A stretch of 64,000 nucleotides of DNA from Sutcliffiella horikoshii (GCF_021991925.1 NZ_RXZI01000002.1:434001-498000), one strand, 5' to 3'; positions 28,862 to 38,415 are shown, numbered from the stretch's first letter. Made by a program: numbers and translations. The notes: a model not told the origin generated them from the letters alone.

Positions 28862-30241
28862 TCAATAAAGCTTCCCTTGCCTATAAAGCACGGTGGAGAG
28901 CTTCATGACGGAGTGGATGTAGCAGTTTTGCCTTAGTGGGTGGGGGTCACCGAAGAAGGCTGGTAATATGGTGTCCATGGTGTTTTTCATTTTGTCGAGC
29001 AGGAGTTTGTATACCTGATCCTCTGAGTAAAATTGGGTTTCCCGTCCTTGCATCCACTCTAAGTAGGAGACGATGACTCCACCTGCGTTCGCCAGGATAT
29101 CTGGTATGATGATGACCCCTTTATCGCTGAGGTATTCGTCTGCCTCGCTTGTCACTGGAGCATTGGCTCCTTCTACTATGATTCGTGCTTTGATCTTTTC
29201 TTTATTGGTGTCATGGATTTGGTCCTCAAGTGCTGCAAGGATCATTACGTCCACGTCCATGTACAATAAATCGTTCCTATCCATGATGGTTGCTTTTATA
29301 TTCGCATCTAAAAGCTGGTTCTCTCCGGTTGGTAGATCACCATTATTCAGTGCAACAAATTTTATCAATGCTGGAATATCCAATCCGTCTGGGTTATGCA
29401 GAGTGACATTCCGGTCACTGACGGCTACCACTTTGTTTTGCATGTGCTGGCATTGATAAGCCTCAAGCGCAGCAACCGACCCAACGTTTCCAAAACCCTG
29501 CACGGCGATTGTCATGGGGCTTCCGTCGTATTCCAAAGCGGTCTTAGCAAAAGCATTATCCGTATTAGAAAGAAATTTTCTTTGGTTTTGTAAGAAGTCA
29601 TGTAACAAATAGCGGAAAGTAAAATACACACCCTTACCAGTTGCTTCCCGCCTTCCCAAAGATCCTCCATTTATGACACTCTTTCCAGTAAAGCTTCCCT
29701 TATAGGCCTGGCCAGGCCGTATGCTTTTGTACTCCGCCATCATCCAATCCATTTCACGCTCTCCGGATCCCATATCAGGCGCCGGGATGTCCTTGTCCGG
29801 TCCTAGGATATCACTGAAGTATTGGACATATTTTTTGCATATTAGGTGAAGTTCCTTCTCGGAGTAAGATCTGGGGTCCAGTACAATACCGCCCTTGCCT
29901 CCACCATAAGGTACATCATGTAATGCGTTCTTCAATGTCATAAGGGAAGCCAAGTTGATGACTTCATCCTCATTCACCGATTCATGAAAGCGGATCCCGC
30001 CTTTATATGGTCCCAAGGCATTGTTATGTTGGACCCGGAAGGCAGGAATTCTGACAACGCTTCCATTTTCAAGCGCGATACGCAAAAACGACTTATGTAA
30101 ATGGTTCGGTGTGGAAAGGATAGCACCAAGCGATGTAAATGCCTGTTTTCTTGCGTCCCCATCAAGCTCCGGTAGGAAAGCAGAATCCTCCAATAAAGCA
30201 TCCAAAGACTCCTGTACAATCATTCTCGTCTGACTAATCAT
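28862..30241 (-). CDS. Glu/Leu/Phe/Val-family dehydrogenase (glutamate dehydrogenase)
   Basis: A 459-residue NAD(P)-dependent dehydrogenase that interconverts glutamate and 2-oxoglutarate plus ammonia. Substrate-site motifs are visible: NALGPYKGGIRFH, YGGGKGGIVLDP with the catalytic lysine, PAPDMGSGEREMDWM with the catalytic aspartate, and the Rossmann motif GFGNVGSVAA. It is about 35 residues longer than B. subtilis RocG/GudB, partly through an insertion before the Rossmann motif (segment QNQRKFLSNTDNAFAK). The ATG follows GGAGGT. It is a single gene on the minus strand. A catabolic role is probable; an amino-acid preference other than glutamate cannot be excluded. Confidence 0.9.
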   Translation of the reverse strand: MISQTRMIVQESLDALLEDSAFLPELDGDARKQAFTSLGAILSTPNHLHKSFLRIALENGSVVRIPAFRVQHNNALGPYKGGIRFHESVNEDEVINLASLMTLKNALHDVPYGGGKGGIVLDPRSYSEKELHLICKKYVQYFSDILGPDKDIPAPDMGSGEREMDWMMAEYKSIRPGQAYKGSFTGKSVINGGSLGRREATGKGVYFTFRYLLHDFLQNQRKFLSNTDNAFAKTALEYDGSPMTIAVQGFGNVGSVAALEAYQCQHMQNKVVAVSDRNVTLHNPDGLDIPALIKFVALNNGDLPTGENQLLDANIKATIMDRNDLLYMDVDVMILAALEDQIHDTNKEKIKARIIVEGANAPVTSEADEYLSDKGVIIIPDILANAGGVIVSYLEWMQGRETQFYSEDQVYKLLLDKMKNTMDTILPAFFGDPHPLRQNCYIHSVMKLSTVLYRQGKLY

Positions 30242-30289
30242 AAAAGACCTCCATCTTCTCTATATTTTCTAAAAAGTATAACATAATAA

Positions 30290-30328
30290 AAAAAGAAGCA
30301 CCTTCGAGAAGGCTTACTCGAAGGTGCA
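30290..30328 (-). terminator. Terminator after the PAS-GGDEF gene
   Basis: On the minus strand, GCACCTTCGAG pairs with CTCGAAGGTGC around an 8-nt loop, followed by TTCTTTTTTT. It lies downstream of the cyclase gene and just past a GGGTCAGACCCC repeat copy. Confidence 0.88.
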
Positions 30329-30350
30329 GAGAAAAAGGGTCAGACCCCTT

Positions 30351-31994
30351 TTACTTCTCTACCGCACTAAAACCACTGACTTGGTAGCCGTTGCGGCCGG
30401 CTTTTTTGGCGGCGTAGAGGGCTTGGTCGGCTTTGCGGAAGAGTTGTTTGGCTGTTGTTCCGTTGGCTGGGTAGGTGGCCACGCCGATGGATGAGGTGAC
30501 TTTGATTTGGTGCCCTTGGATGGTGTATGGGCTTGCCAAGGTTGTCAGGATTCGTTCTGCTACTTTGTCCACCTGTTCCAAGTTGTCGATGTCGTGCAGC
30601 AGGATTACAAATTCGTCGCCGCCTAGTCTGGCCACCATATCTCGTTCTCTTATACACTTTAATAAACGTTTGGAAAAGGCGATAAGTAGGTCGTCCCCCA
30701 CTTCATGCCCATGTGTGTCGTTCACTTCCTTTAGATGATCGCAATCAAGGAAGAACACGGCAAGCATGGCTTTATTCTTTTCGGCCTCGGCCAAAGATTC
30801 TTCCAGCTTATCCTTCAACATTCTGCGATTAGGCAGCTCTGTCAGGCTATCATGATAGGCTTGAAAGGTTAGCTGTTCTTGGAGTTTTTCTCTTTCTCTT
30901 TCCATAATTCTTTTGTCCGTAATGTCTTGTGCGATGATATAGGTCCCCTTGGTGATGCCTTTTACAATAATGGGGACATTCGTTACGGATAAATAAAGGT
31001 CACGACCCTTGGCATCGGGAAAAAGTAGTTCGTAGTTTGCCACCTTACCACGCTTTGTCTTGTCCAGGTCTAGTTCAGGCACAACTTTATTTGCGTATTT
31101 TACAATGTTATAGCCAATAATTTCTTCTTTAGAGTAGCCTGTGATTGTCATACAGGCATCATTAGTATTTTGAATAACCCCTTCATCATCTACCATACAG
31201 ACCGCACTTTTATGATAAGAAAATAGAGATTTGTACGCGTCATGGCTTTCCTCGAGCTTTTCTTCCAGTTCCTTTAAATGCTGGATGTTTCGATAAATCA
31301 TCGAAATGGCTACGACTTTCCCATCCTCATTAAGGATAGGTGAATAGCTGATAGATGTGTGGATGGCCATTCCTGTTTTAGTCAACCGAATGGTTTCTTC
31401 AGTGGGTACGGACTTTGCTTCCTTAAGTAAGGCCAGGGTTTTCCACGATTGCGGTTTCATATCTTCTGGTGTAACGGCAAGGGACTCCAAAGGCTTTCCA
31501 ATAAGTTCGCATGTATTCCAGCCGAATTGTCGGACAAAGGCTTTGTTAATTTTAAGTATAAAACCATCGGTATCGATGACGAGCATAGCATCTACTGTAT
31601 TTTCTACTAAGGATTCGAGGAAAATATAATCTTCCGCCTTCTTTTTTTGGGCATTTAAGGTCTTAGTGATTCCAAGAACGAACGTCTTCTCATCCTCTTC
31701 AATAAAAGTCAGGCTTGTTTCTGAGGCGGGTAAGTCTGCAACAAACAGGTTAAGGTCTGAATAGGTGACAGGTTGCCTGGTTTCAATGCATTTTAAATAG
31801 TTCTCATTTATTAAGGTATATACGGATTGGGGAAGGACATCCACTAGCCTCTTTCCGACCATGTCTATTTTAAGCTTCTGCTGGGCAGCTGGGTTTACTT
31901 CTGTGTACCACAGTTCGTGATTCTTCCACTCTACCAAAAAGACCATATCGGCCATATTTTCAAAAAACAATGAAAACTGCTGCTTAATATTCAT
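30351..31994 (-). CDS. PAS-domain diguanylate cyclase
   Basis: A 547-residue soluble signalling enzyme predicted to make cyclic di-GMP from two GTP. Three PAS sensor domains (about 8-110, 122-245 and 250-370) precede a GGDEF domain (378-545). The active-site motif GGDEF is intact at 458-462, and the product-inhibition site RxxD (RERD, 449-452) lies the canonical five residues before it. There is no EAL domain, signal peptide or membrane segment. The sensory ligand is unknown. The ATG is at 31994. A GGGTCAGACCCC repeat sits 3 bp after the stop. It is a single gene between glutamate dehydrogenase and the second sugar locus, and no functional link is apparent. Confidence 0.92.
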   Translation of the reverse strand: MNIKQQFSLFFENMADMVFLVEWKNHELWYTEVNPAAQQKLKIDMVGKRLVDVLPQSVYTLINENYLKCIETRQPVTYSDLNLFVADLPASETSLTFIEEDEKTFVLGITKTLNAQKKKAEDYIFLESLVENTVDAMLVIDTDGFILKINKAFVRQFGWNTCELIGKPLESLAVTPEDMKPQSWKTLALLKEAKSVPTEETIRLTKTGMAIHTSISYSPILNEDGKVVAISMIYRNIQHLKELEEKLEESHDAYKSLFSYHKSAVCMVDDEGVIQNTNDACMTITGYSKEEIIGYNIVKYANKVVPELDLDKTKRGKVANYELLFPDAKGRDLYLSVTNVPIIVKGITKGTYIIAQDITDKRIMEREREKLQEQLTFQAYHDSLTELPNRRMLKDKLEESLAEAEKNKAMLAVFFLDCDHLKEVNDTHGHEVGDDLLIAFSKRLLKCIRERDMVARLGGDEFVILLHDIDNLEQVDKVAERILTTLASPYTIQGHQIKVTSSIGVATYPANGTTAKQLFRKADQALYAAKKAGRNGYQVSGFSAVEK

Positions 31995-32092
31995 TTTATT
32001 CCTACTTTTCTTGAAATATAGTAAAATTTCCTCTTATTATACCAGAGAATATGGAGCGAATTAACAAAAAGAAGTGAAAAAAGTAAGGGTGA

Positions 32093-32194
32093 GGGGTCAG
32101 ACCCCTGCAGGAATTTCCCCTCTCATGTCGAAGGCGCAAAAAAATTTTAAAAAAGGGTCAGACCCCCAAAGGATTTTCCCTCTTCATGTCGAAG
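32093..32194 (+). repeat. Two copies of a dispersed repeat with a GGGTCAGACCC palindrome
   Basis: Copies at 32093-32133 and 32155-32194 share a GGGTCAGACCCC palindrome followed by CAGGAATTTCCCCTCTCATG or AAAGGATTTTCCCTCTTCATG and then TCGAAG. A third full copy, in inverse orientation, is at 39467-39506. Core-only copies are at 28835, 30337, 47676 and 47710. See the findings. Confidence 0.75.
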
Positions 32195-32245
32195 CCCAGC
32201 GGCCATCGGTCAATTTAGTACTCCTAAGGTGTCAATTGAGTGGCC

Positions 32246-32294
32246 CTGAAATGTTGTGGAAGCGTTTTATAATGTAGGAAAGCGTTTACAAATA
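32246..32294 (+). promoter_or_regulatory. Candidate promoter with two cre-like boxes for the second sugar operon
   Basis: A consensus TATAAT at 32268-32273 has no good -35 at the right distance. It is flanked by TGGAAGCGTTTTAT (from 32257) and GGAAAGCGTTTACA (from 32277), both close to the cre consensus and overlapping or just following the -10. This suggests activation (perhaps by the YesN-like regulator) plus carbon catabolite repression. Confidence 0.5.
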
Positions 32295-32308
32295 GGCGGT
32301 GAGTAACG

Positions 32309-33277
32309 ATGGAGACTAAAATTGAACCTAAGGTGGATCCTGTTGTGCCGAATACGTCAGGCAGGACGAAGTTGCATGATGTGAAAGGCGATCCGAAAAG
32401 GAAAGCCAGGCTTAAGAGTATTTTAACGTACACGGCGTTTGTTGGCCCTGCACTTATCTTTTTCTTTGTAATCCAAATCATCCCGTTCCTGATGGGAATC
32501 TATTATTCTTTTACTTCCTGGAATGGTGTCAGTTCTGCCATTGAATGGGTGGGGCTTGCGAACTACAAACGAATTTTCACAAATGATGAAGTATTCTTCA
32601 ACTCTTTCATGTTCACGACAAAATTCATGTTCGCGGCAGTTATCATCAGTAACTTGATAGGCTTCGGCCTCGCGCTGTTATTAAACGCAGCACTGAAAAC
32701 GAAAAACATACTCAGAACCGTCTTCTTCATCCCGAATGTCATCGGGGGACTATTGCTCGGTTTCATCTGGCAGTTCATTTTCGTAAGAGGATTCGCATCC
32801 GTTGGGGAACTTACCGGACTTTCCTTCTTCCAGCTACCATGGCTTGGAGATGAAACAACGGCATTTTGGGGAATCGTCATCGTATTCGCTTGGCAAATCA
32901 GCGGTTACATGATGATCATCTATATCGCAGCGCTACAAGGGGTGGACAATTCCCTGCTTGAAGCGGCAAGGATCGATGGAGCGAACAGCTTCACCCTTAT
33001 CACCAAAATCATCATCCCGTTAATTTTACCGGCCTTTACGATCTGTTTCTTCCTGACGATCGCCATGGCATTCAAAATATTCGACTTGAACCTGAGCTTA
33101 ACTGGCGGTGGACCATTCAACTCGACACAGTCGGTGGCCATCAACATTTATCAAGAAGCGTTCCAGAATAACCGTTATGGCCTCGGAACGGCTAAAGCAA
33201 TCATCTTCTTTGTAGTCGTAGCGATCTTCACGACATTCCAAGTAATGGCGACAAAGAAAAGGGAGGTTGAAGCATAA
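32309..33277 (+). CDS. Carbohydrate ABC transporter permease (MalF type), second locus
   Basis: A 322-residue CUT1-family permease with six hydrophobic segments after a hydrophilic N-terminus of about 40 residues. The EAA loop reads LEAARIDGANSFTLITKIII. RBS GGCGGTGAG precedes ATG 32309. The stop overlaps the next start by 1 nt. The gene order here (permease, permease, binding protein) differs from the first locus (binding protein first). The ATPase is again missing. The substrate is not readable from sequence. The downstream oxidoreductase and YesMN-type regulators are common with plant-wall oligosaccharide or modified-sugar importers. Confidence 0.92.
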   Translation: METKIEPKVDPVVPNTSGRTKLHDVKGDPKRKARLKSILTYTAFVGPALIFFFVIQIIPFLMGIYYSFTSWNGVSSAIEWVGLANYKRIFTNDEVFFNSFMFTTKFMFAAVIISNLIGFGLALLLNAALKTKNILRTVFFIPNVIGGLLLGFIWQFIFVRGFASVGELTGLSFFQLPWLGDETTAFWGIVIVFAWQISGYMMIIYIAALQGVDNSLLEAARIDGANSFTLITKIIIPLILPAFTICFFLTIAMAFKIFDLNLSLTGGGPFNSTQSVAINIYQEAFQNNRYGLGTAKAIIFFVVVAIFTTFQVMATKKREVEA

Positions 33278-34104
33278 TGGATCAAAAGTATACAAAACGA
33301 ACCTTTGTGCTGGAAATTATCGGCATCCTAATTGCAATCATCTTCCTCATTCCCTTTTATTTTGTCATTATAAACTCGGTAAAAAGCTTTAGTGAAATAC
33401 TGATTGACGCGGCTGCATTGCCGACAGAGATCCTTTTTAGCAACTATGCAAAAGTATGGGAGATCATCCAATTTCCACGTGCTTTCTGGAACTCGCTGAT
33501 CATCACGGTTCTCAGTAACATTGGAATTGTTGTCATCAGTTCGATGGCAGCATGGAAAATGGTCCGCACTCCCGGAAAGTTTAGTAAAATATTATTTGTC
33601 ATCATCGTTTCCGCAATGGTCATCCCGTTCCAAACGGTTATGATCCCATTGATGAAACTAGGTGGAGCACTTAATCTAATCAACAGCATCCCAGGAATCA
33701 TCATCATGTACTTCGGTTTCGGGGTTCCGCTATCGCTCTTCCTTTACCACGGATTCGTCAAAACGGTCCCAGTGGAGATAGAGGAAGCGGCAAGAATCGA
33801 TGGCTGCAGTCAGTTCGGGGTATTTTGGAGAATCGTATTCCCGTTACTTAAGCCGATCACGGTGACGGTCGTCATCCTGAACACACTATGGATCTGGAAC
33901 GATTACCTGTTGCCATTACTGGTACTTCAATCGGCAGAGCTCAGAACGATCCCGCTTGCCACAAGCTCGTTCTTTGCCCAATATACGAAACAGTGGGATA
34001 TGGGGCTTGCCGCATTGATGCTCGGTATCGCACCAATCATCATTTTCTTCTTATTTTTACAAAAGCATATCATCAAAGGTATTGCTGCAGGTTCTGTTAA
34101 GTAA
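33277..34104 (+). CDS. Carbohydrate ABC transporter permease (MalG type), second locus
   Basis: A 275-residue CUT1-family permease with six hydrophobic segments and the EAA loop EEAARIDGCSQFGVFWRIVF near residues 170-190. The ATG overlaps the stop of the previous permease (ATAATG), so translation is coupled. It forms the channel with that permease and should be energised by a shared MsmX-like ATPase. A 95-bp gap with no terminator leads to the binding-protein gene. Confidence 0.93.
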   Translation: MDQKYTKRTFVLEIIGILIAIIFLIPFYFVIINSVKSFSEILIDAAALPTEILFSNYAKVWEIIQFPRAFWNSLIITVLSNIGIVVISSMAAWKMVRTPGKFSKILFVIIVSAMVIPFQTVMIPLMKLGGALNLINSIPGIIIMYFGFGVPLSLFLYHGFVKTVPVEIEEAARIDGCSQFGVFWRIVFPLLKPITVTVVILNTLWIWNDYLLPLLVLQSAELRTIPLATSSFFAQYTKQWDMGLAALMLGIAPIIIFFLFLQKHIIKGIAAGSVK

Positions 34105-34198
34105 GCTTTGCAAGGGCTGCAAGTTGCAAAGCGCACATTTTGCAGTTCCTGCCAGGTTACTATAAAATTATTCATTTAAAAACAAGGGGGGCATTTCA

Positions 34199-35476
34199 AT
34201 GAAACGCTTAGTACTTCTATTATTATCGTTGTCATTGGTTGTGGGGATTTTTGCAGGATGTTCTAGCGATAATTCTTCCGGCAACAATGGCAATAACTCC
34301 GGGGATGGAGACCAAGTAACACTGAACCTTTTCCAATTTAAAGTGGAAATCGCCGATCAATTAGCGGAAATGATCAAAGAATTCGAAGCAGAACATCCAA
34401 ACATCAAAGTAAAGCTTGAAACAGTTGGTGGTGGTGCCGATTACGGTGCGGCGCTGAAAGCGAAATTCGCATCCGGCGAGCAGCCTGACATCTTCAACAA
34501 CGGGGGATTCAAAGAGCTTGAGCTTTGGAAAGAGCACTTGGCTGACCTTTCTGAGGAGCCTTGGGTAGAGCATGTACTTCCAATCGGAAAAGTTCCAATG
34601 ACAGATCCGGAAGACGGCAAGCTTTATGGAATGCCAGTCAACCTTGAAGGATATGGTTTCATCTACAATAAAGATCTTTTTGAAGAAGCAGGAATTACAG
34701 AAGCACCAACTAATATCACAGAATTAAAAGCGGCTGCTGAAAAATTGGAAGCAGCAGGCATCACACCTTTCTCCGCTGGATATGGCGAGTGGTGGGTAAT
34801 CGGTCAACATTTACTTAACATTCCATTTGCACAACAAGACGATCCGGAAGCGTTCATCGCAGGTTTATATGACGGTTCGGAGAAAATCGTTGGAAACAAG
34901 CATTTCGAGGATTTCAAAGAGGTTCTTGATGCAGAAATCAACTTTGGGAACGCAAACCCTTTAACAACTGACTACAACACGCAAGTTACTCAATTTGCTA
35001 GCGGCAAAACAGCGATGCTTCAACAAGGTAACTGGACAGAAAACATGATCTATGAAATTGATGCGGACATGAACATGGGCTTCTTGCCGATCCCGATCAA
35101 TGACGATGCAAGTGCTGACAGCCTGCCTGTTGGGGTTCCAAACAACTGGGCAATCAACAAAAACTCTAAAAACATCGAAGAAGCGAAAACATTCCTTAAC
35201 TGGATGGTTTCCTCTGAAACTGGTCAACGCTTCATCACAGAAGAGTTCGCCTTCATCCCGGCATTCGACAACATCGAGCCTGCTGGCCTTGGTGACCTTG
35301 GTCAATCTATCCTTGAGTACTCCACTGCGGAAAAAACGGTTCCTTGGACTTGGTTCATGTGGCCGGACGGAGCAAACAAAGAGTTTGCTGCCACGATCCA
35401 GGAGTATGCAGCTGGAAGAATCGATTACGATACCGTTCTTGAGCGCTTCCAAACTACATGGGATAACCTAAAATAA
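34199..35476 (+). CDS. Extracellular sugar-binding lipoprotein (SBP family 1), second locus
   Basis: A 425-residue solute-binding protein. The lipobox is IFAGC near residues 17-21, followed by a low-complexity Ser/Asn/Gly linker, then a mature domain starting VTLNLFQFKVEIADQL. Such proteins bind mono- or oligosaccharides outside the membrane. Strong RBS AAGGGGGG precedes ATG 34199. It is only distantly similar to the binding protein of the first locus, so the two importers probably carry different sugars. A terminator follows at 35489. Confidence 0.92.
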   Translation: MKRLVLLLLSLSLVVGIFAGCSSDNSSGNNGNNSGDGDQVTLNLFQFKVEIADQLAEMIKEFEAEHPNIKVKLETVGGGADYGAALKAKFASGEQPDIFNNGGFKELELWKEHLADLSEEPWVEHVLPIGKVPMTDPEDGKLYGMPVNLEGYGFIYNKDLFEEAGITEAPTNITELKAAAEKLEAAGITPFSAGYGEWWVIGQHLLNIPFAQQDDPEAFIAGLYDGSEKIVGNKHFEDFKEVLDAEINFGNANPLTTDYNTQVTQFASGKTAMLQQGNWTENMIYEIDADMNMGFLPIPINDDASADSLPVGVPNNWAINKNSKNIEEAKTFLNWMVSSETGQRFITEEFAFIPAFDNIEPAGLGDLGQSILEYSTAEKTVPWTWFMWPDGANKEFAATIQEYAAGRIDYDTVLERFQTTWDNLK

Positions 35477-35488
35477 GTACTATTTTCG

Positions 35489-35523
35489 AAAAGCATGTCT
35501 CTTAGCGGGCATGCTTTTCTGCT
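35489..35523 (+). terminator. Terminator after the second binding-protein gene
   Basis: Stem AAAAGCATG (35489-35497) with CATGCTTTT (35510-35518), then T-rich sequence. Confidence 0.75.
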
Positions 35524-35667
35524 ATAATTATAAAAAAGGTTTTGTTGAACTGCTGTTGACTTAGAGCACCGGGCTTTGCTTTCCTCGGAGCGCCTGGGGA
35601 GTCTCTTTATCAACAAACAGCCAGATTCTTCTACTGCAGTTACCCTTAAACATTAAAAAATTCCCCC

Positions 35668-35788
35668 CTGTTGACTGAAGTGCAAGGTGTGAGACTCCTG
35701 CGGGGGGAAACGGTAGCTTGAGACCCCGCAACGAAGTGAGGAGGCTCAAGCACCGTCCCGCGGAAAGCGAACACTTGGAACGCAAGGA
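35668..35788 (+). repeat. GC-rich dispersed element, copy 1
   Basis: About 120 bp starting TGTTGACTGAAGTGCAAGG, with GAGACTCCTGCGGG, GAGACCCCGCAACGAAGTG and CGTCCCGCGGAAAGCGAAC, ending near TTGGAACG. The same family recurs in inverse orientation at 55829, 55929 and 57915. A partial, possibly inverted fragment precedes it at about 35552-35615. Elements of this look are scattered in many Bacillaceae genomes. No protein is encoded. Confidence 0.75.
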
Positions 35789-35819
35789 AACAGGGAGTTA
35801 AAAGGGTATACACAAAAAA

Positions 35820-35834
35820 ATGTAAGCGCTTCGG
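35820..35834 (+). promoter_or_regulatory. cre-like box before the sensor kinase gene
   Basis: TGTAAGCGCTTCGG matches most of the cre consensus. It lies immediately upstream of and overlapping the ribosome site GGAGG (35833-35837), where a bound protein would block transcription. Confidence 0.4.
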
Positions 35835-35845
35835 AGGTGGTTGGG

Positions 35846-37639
35846 ATGTTCAGGAAAAGTATTCGTAATAAGCTAATCGCACTACTATTGATCATCACCA
35901 TCCTGCCATTCGGAACGTCGATCATCATCACCTACTACCAAACAAAAGAGGCATTCAAAGATCTTGTCGTCCAAGAAAATAGCAATTTGCTCTATCAGGG
36001 GAAAATAAATCTCCAAAACTATCTGTCAGAGCTGAACGGACTGACGTTATCCCTCTATAATAATCCTGATTTCATCAATTACATGAGGGCTCCTGAGAAG
36101 GATGATAACTATATAACGATAGGGATGGTCCGGAACGTGCTGCAGACTATCCTCTATGCGGAGGATAATATCACGAGGGTTCAGATTTCTTTTGCAGATG
36201 ATAATAGGGGGATCACTGCATCCAAACGATCGACGGTTGTTTTTTCTGATAGGGTTTCGGATGCGTATGACGCTGCCTATAAGCTTGCACAAATCAGTCC
36301 GTTTAACTACCATATCGAAACAGATCAGCTTCAACAGGGACGGAATACCATTTATGTGCACCGGGTGCTCAGGAATGTACCTTCCGATAGGGTGCTCGCT
36401 TTTCTTACACTGGAAGTAGGAACGGAAAAGATATTAGAGTTAAGTGAAAATCTTTTTACAAAGGAAACGGAGGAATTTTTCATCCTTTCCCCAACAGGTG
36501 ATCTAATCTACAGTTCGAATCCCGTGGTGGCTTCCGAGCAGGAGGAACAAGAATGGATCCCCGCCATCATGCAATCCGATGCTGAAAAAGGGACGATGGA
36601 GTGGGAGAATGGTGAGTTCCAAGGCGTGATGATGTTTGACCGGACAGAGCTAGCCGTTGGTGGCTGGATTTTGGTCAAGCGTGTTCCGTATTCAACCCTT
36701 TATGATAATGCCTTTGTTGTGACGAAGATTAATATCTTGTTTGGCGTCATCGGGTTATGCCTAGTCATCCTGGCCTCCTTGATCGTTTCGTTTAAAATAA
36801 CTTCCCCGATCCGGGTGCTTTTGCAAAATATCCAACAGGTGAAAGAAGGGAATATGAAGGTTCAGTTTGAATCATTGGGGAATGATGAAATCGGTATTCT
36901 AGGATATCGTTTTAAGCAGATGATCGAGCGCATTAATATGCTCATTAATAGAGAGTATAAGCTTGAGATTGAAAACAAGACCAATCAATTGAAGGTGTTG
37001 CAATCCCAGTTGAATCCGCATTTTCTCTATAATGCCCTACAATCGATCGGCACACTGGCATTGAAAAACAATGTACCTCAGATCTATACGCTCCTGACGC
37101 ATCTGTCCAAGATTATGCGTTACGGCATGAACATGGAGGAGGACATGGTCCCTTTGAAAAAGGAGATCAACTACTTGAAAGCTTTTCTTTTGCTGCAAAA
37201 GGAGCGATTTGGGGAGCATTTTGAATATGATTTTGATGTGGAAGAAGAAGCACTGAATGTAGAGGTGCCGAAAATGATCCTCCAGCCAGTCATCGAGAAC
37301 TATTTTAAACATGGATTTGATATCCGGGAGGGCGTCGGGAAGATCGATATTACCGGAAAAGTTAAGGGTGAGTATCTGCATCTGACCATCCGTGACAACG
37401 GTGCAGGGGTGAGTGAGGGCAGACTGGCCGAAATTTACAGGGGCTTTTCGGAAGGGAATCCTGGTAGGGATGGAGAAGAAACACATATAGGACTCCGAAA
37501 TATCTATACTCGTATGCAATTATATTATGATAATTTAGCGGCGCTTCGTTTGGAAAATCATCAGGACGGTGGGTTCATGGTAACACTGAAGCTTCCGCTC
37601 GAAGTTGGGGGTGATCGGGATGAAGGCAATCATCATTGA
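35846..37639 (+). CDS. Two-component sensor histidine kinase, YesM type
   Basis: A 597-residue membrane kinase. Two membrane spans (about 12-35 and 290-312) flank an extracellular sensor domain. A HAMP linker follows, then a His_kinase domain with phospho-acceptor H392 in QLNPHFLYNALQSIG and an HATPase domain with N and G boxes (PVIENYFKHGFD, DNGAGV). YesM-type kinases sense plant-cell-wall sugars and control nearby importers. ATG 35846 follows GGAGG by 8 nt, and an upstream GTG at 35837 was rejected. The last 20 nt overlap the response-regulator start. Confidence 0.93.
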   Translation: MFRKSIRNKLIALLLIITILPFGTSIIITYYQTKEAFKDLVVQENSNLLYQGKINLQNYLSELNGLTLSLYNNPDFINYMRAPEKDDNYITIGMVRNVLQTILYAEDNITRVQISFADDNRGITASKRSTVVFSDRVSDAYDAAYKLAQISPFNYHIETDQLQQGRNTIYVHRVLRNVPSDRVLAFLTLEVGTEKILELSENLFTKETEEFFILSPTGDLIYSSNPVVASEQEEQEWIPAIMQSDAEKGTMEWENGEFQGVMMFDRTELAVGGWILVKRVPYSTLYDNAFVVTKINILFGVIGLCLVILASLIVSFKITSPIRVLLQNIQQVKEGNMKVQFESLGNDEIGILGYRFKQMIERINMLINREYKLEIENKTNQLKVLQSQLNPHFLYNALQSIGTLALKNNVPQIYTLLTHLSKIMRYGMNMEEDMVPLKKEINYLKAFLLLQKERFGEHFEYDFDVEEEALNVEVPKMILQPVIENYFKHGFDIREGVGKIDITGKVKGEYLHLTIRDNGAGVSEGRLAEIYRGFSEGNPGRDGEETHIGLRNIYTRMQLYYDNLAALRLENHQDGGFMVTLKLPLEVGGDRDEGNHH

Positions 37640-38378
37640 TGATGAGAAACATGTGCGGGATGGCCTGCAACTATTGGCCGATTGGAAAGGAAATGGCATC
37701 GATAAGGTGTATGAGGCCGGAGATGGGGACGAGGCGATCAGGCTCATCAAAGAGCATCGTCCCGAAATCATCTTCACCGATATGCAGATGCCAAAACGGG
37801 ATGGCATCAGCTTGTTGAAGTGGATTGCCGAATCGGAACTCACAAGCATTACAATAGTGGTCAGTGGCTATGATGATTACACTTTTATGCGAAATGCCAT
37901 TACGTATAAAAGCTTCGATTATATTCTGAAGCCGATTGACCCTGACTTATTGAATGAAACATTAGAGCGGGCGGTCAAGAAGTGGAAGGAGGAGGCGCTG
38001 GTAAGAAGGTCTTTGGGTAGTGTGGAAACGATTCCTGCTGTTTCTGGGATTGGTGTCCCTTCTAGTATGGAAAAAATAGAGGAATACTTGCGGGCCAATT
38101 ATCAGCAGGATATCACTCTCCAGGAGATCGCCGACCGCTTCTACTTAAGCAGGGAGCATATTTCGCGTAAATTTAAACAAGAATATCATGAGACCATCAC
38201 GGATTATGTGACGCGGATCCGGATGGAGAAGGCGAAGGAGCTCTTGGCCAATCCAAGATCTAAAATCTATGAAATTGCCTATCATATTGGCTATCATAAT
38301 GAAAAATACTTCAGCAAGGTTTTTAAGAAGTTTTATGGGGTCACCCCTAATGAATATAGGACTTCACTAGTAAAGTGA
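37620..38378 (+). CDS. Response regulator with AraC-type DNA-binding domain, YesN type
   Basis: A 252-residue regulator. The receiver domain (1-120) has the acidic pocket IIDDEKHVRDG and the phospho-acceptor D54 in FTDMQMPKRDG. The AraC/XylS double helix-turn-helix occupies about 150-250 (ITLQEIADRFYLSREHISRKF, then IAYHIGYHNEKYFSKVFKKF). It is shorter than many YesN proteins, which have a long middle domain. ATG 37620 after GGGGGTGATC was preferred to GTG 37605. It overlaps the kinase gene by 20 nt and should activate the permease/SBP genes at 32309-35476. Confidence 0.93.
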   Translation: MKAIIIDDEKHVRDGLQLLADWKGNGIDKVYEAGDGDEAIRLIKEHRPEIIFTDMQMPKRDGISLLKWIAESELTSITIVVSGYDDYTFMRNAITYKSFDYILKPIDPDLLNETLERAVKKWKEEALVRRSLGSVETIPAVSGIGVPSSMEKIEEYLRANYQQDITLQEIADRFYLSREHISRKFKQEYHETITDYVTRIRMEKAKELLANPRSKIYEIAYHIGYHNEKYFSKVFKKFYGVTPNEYRTSLVK

Positions 38379-38415
38379 TAACCAGACACAGAGAACAGAT
38401 ATGAGGTGCAGATAA

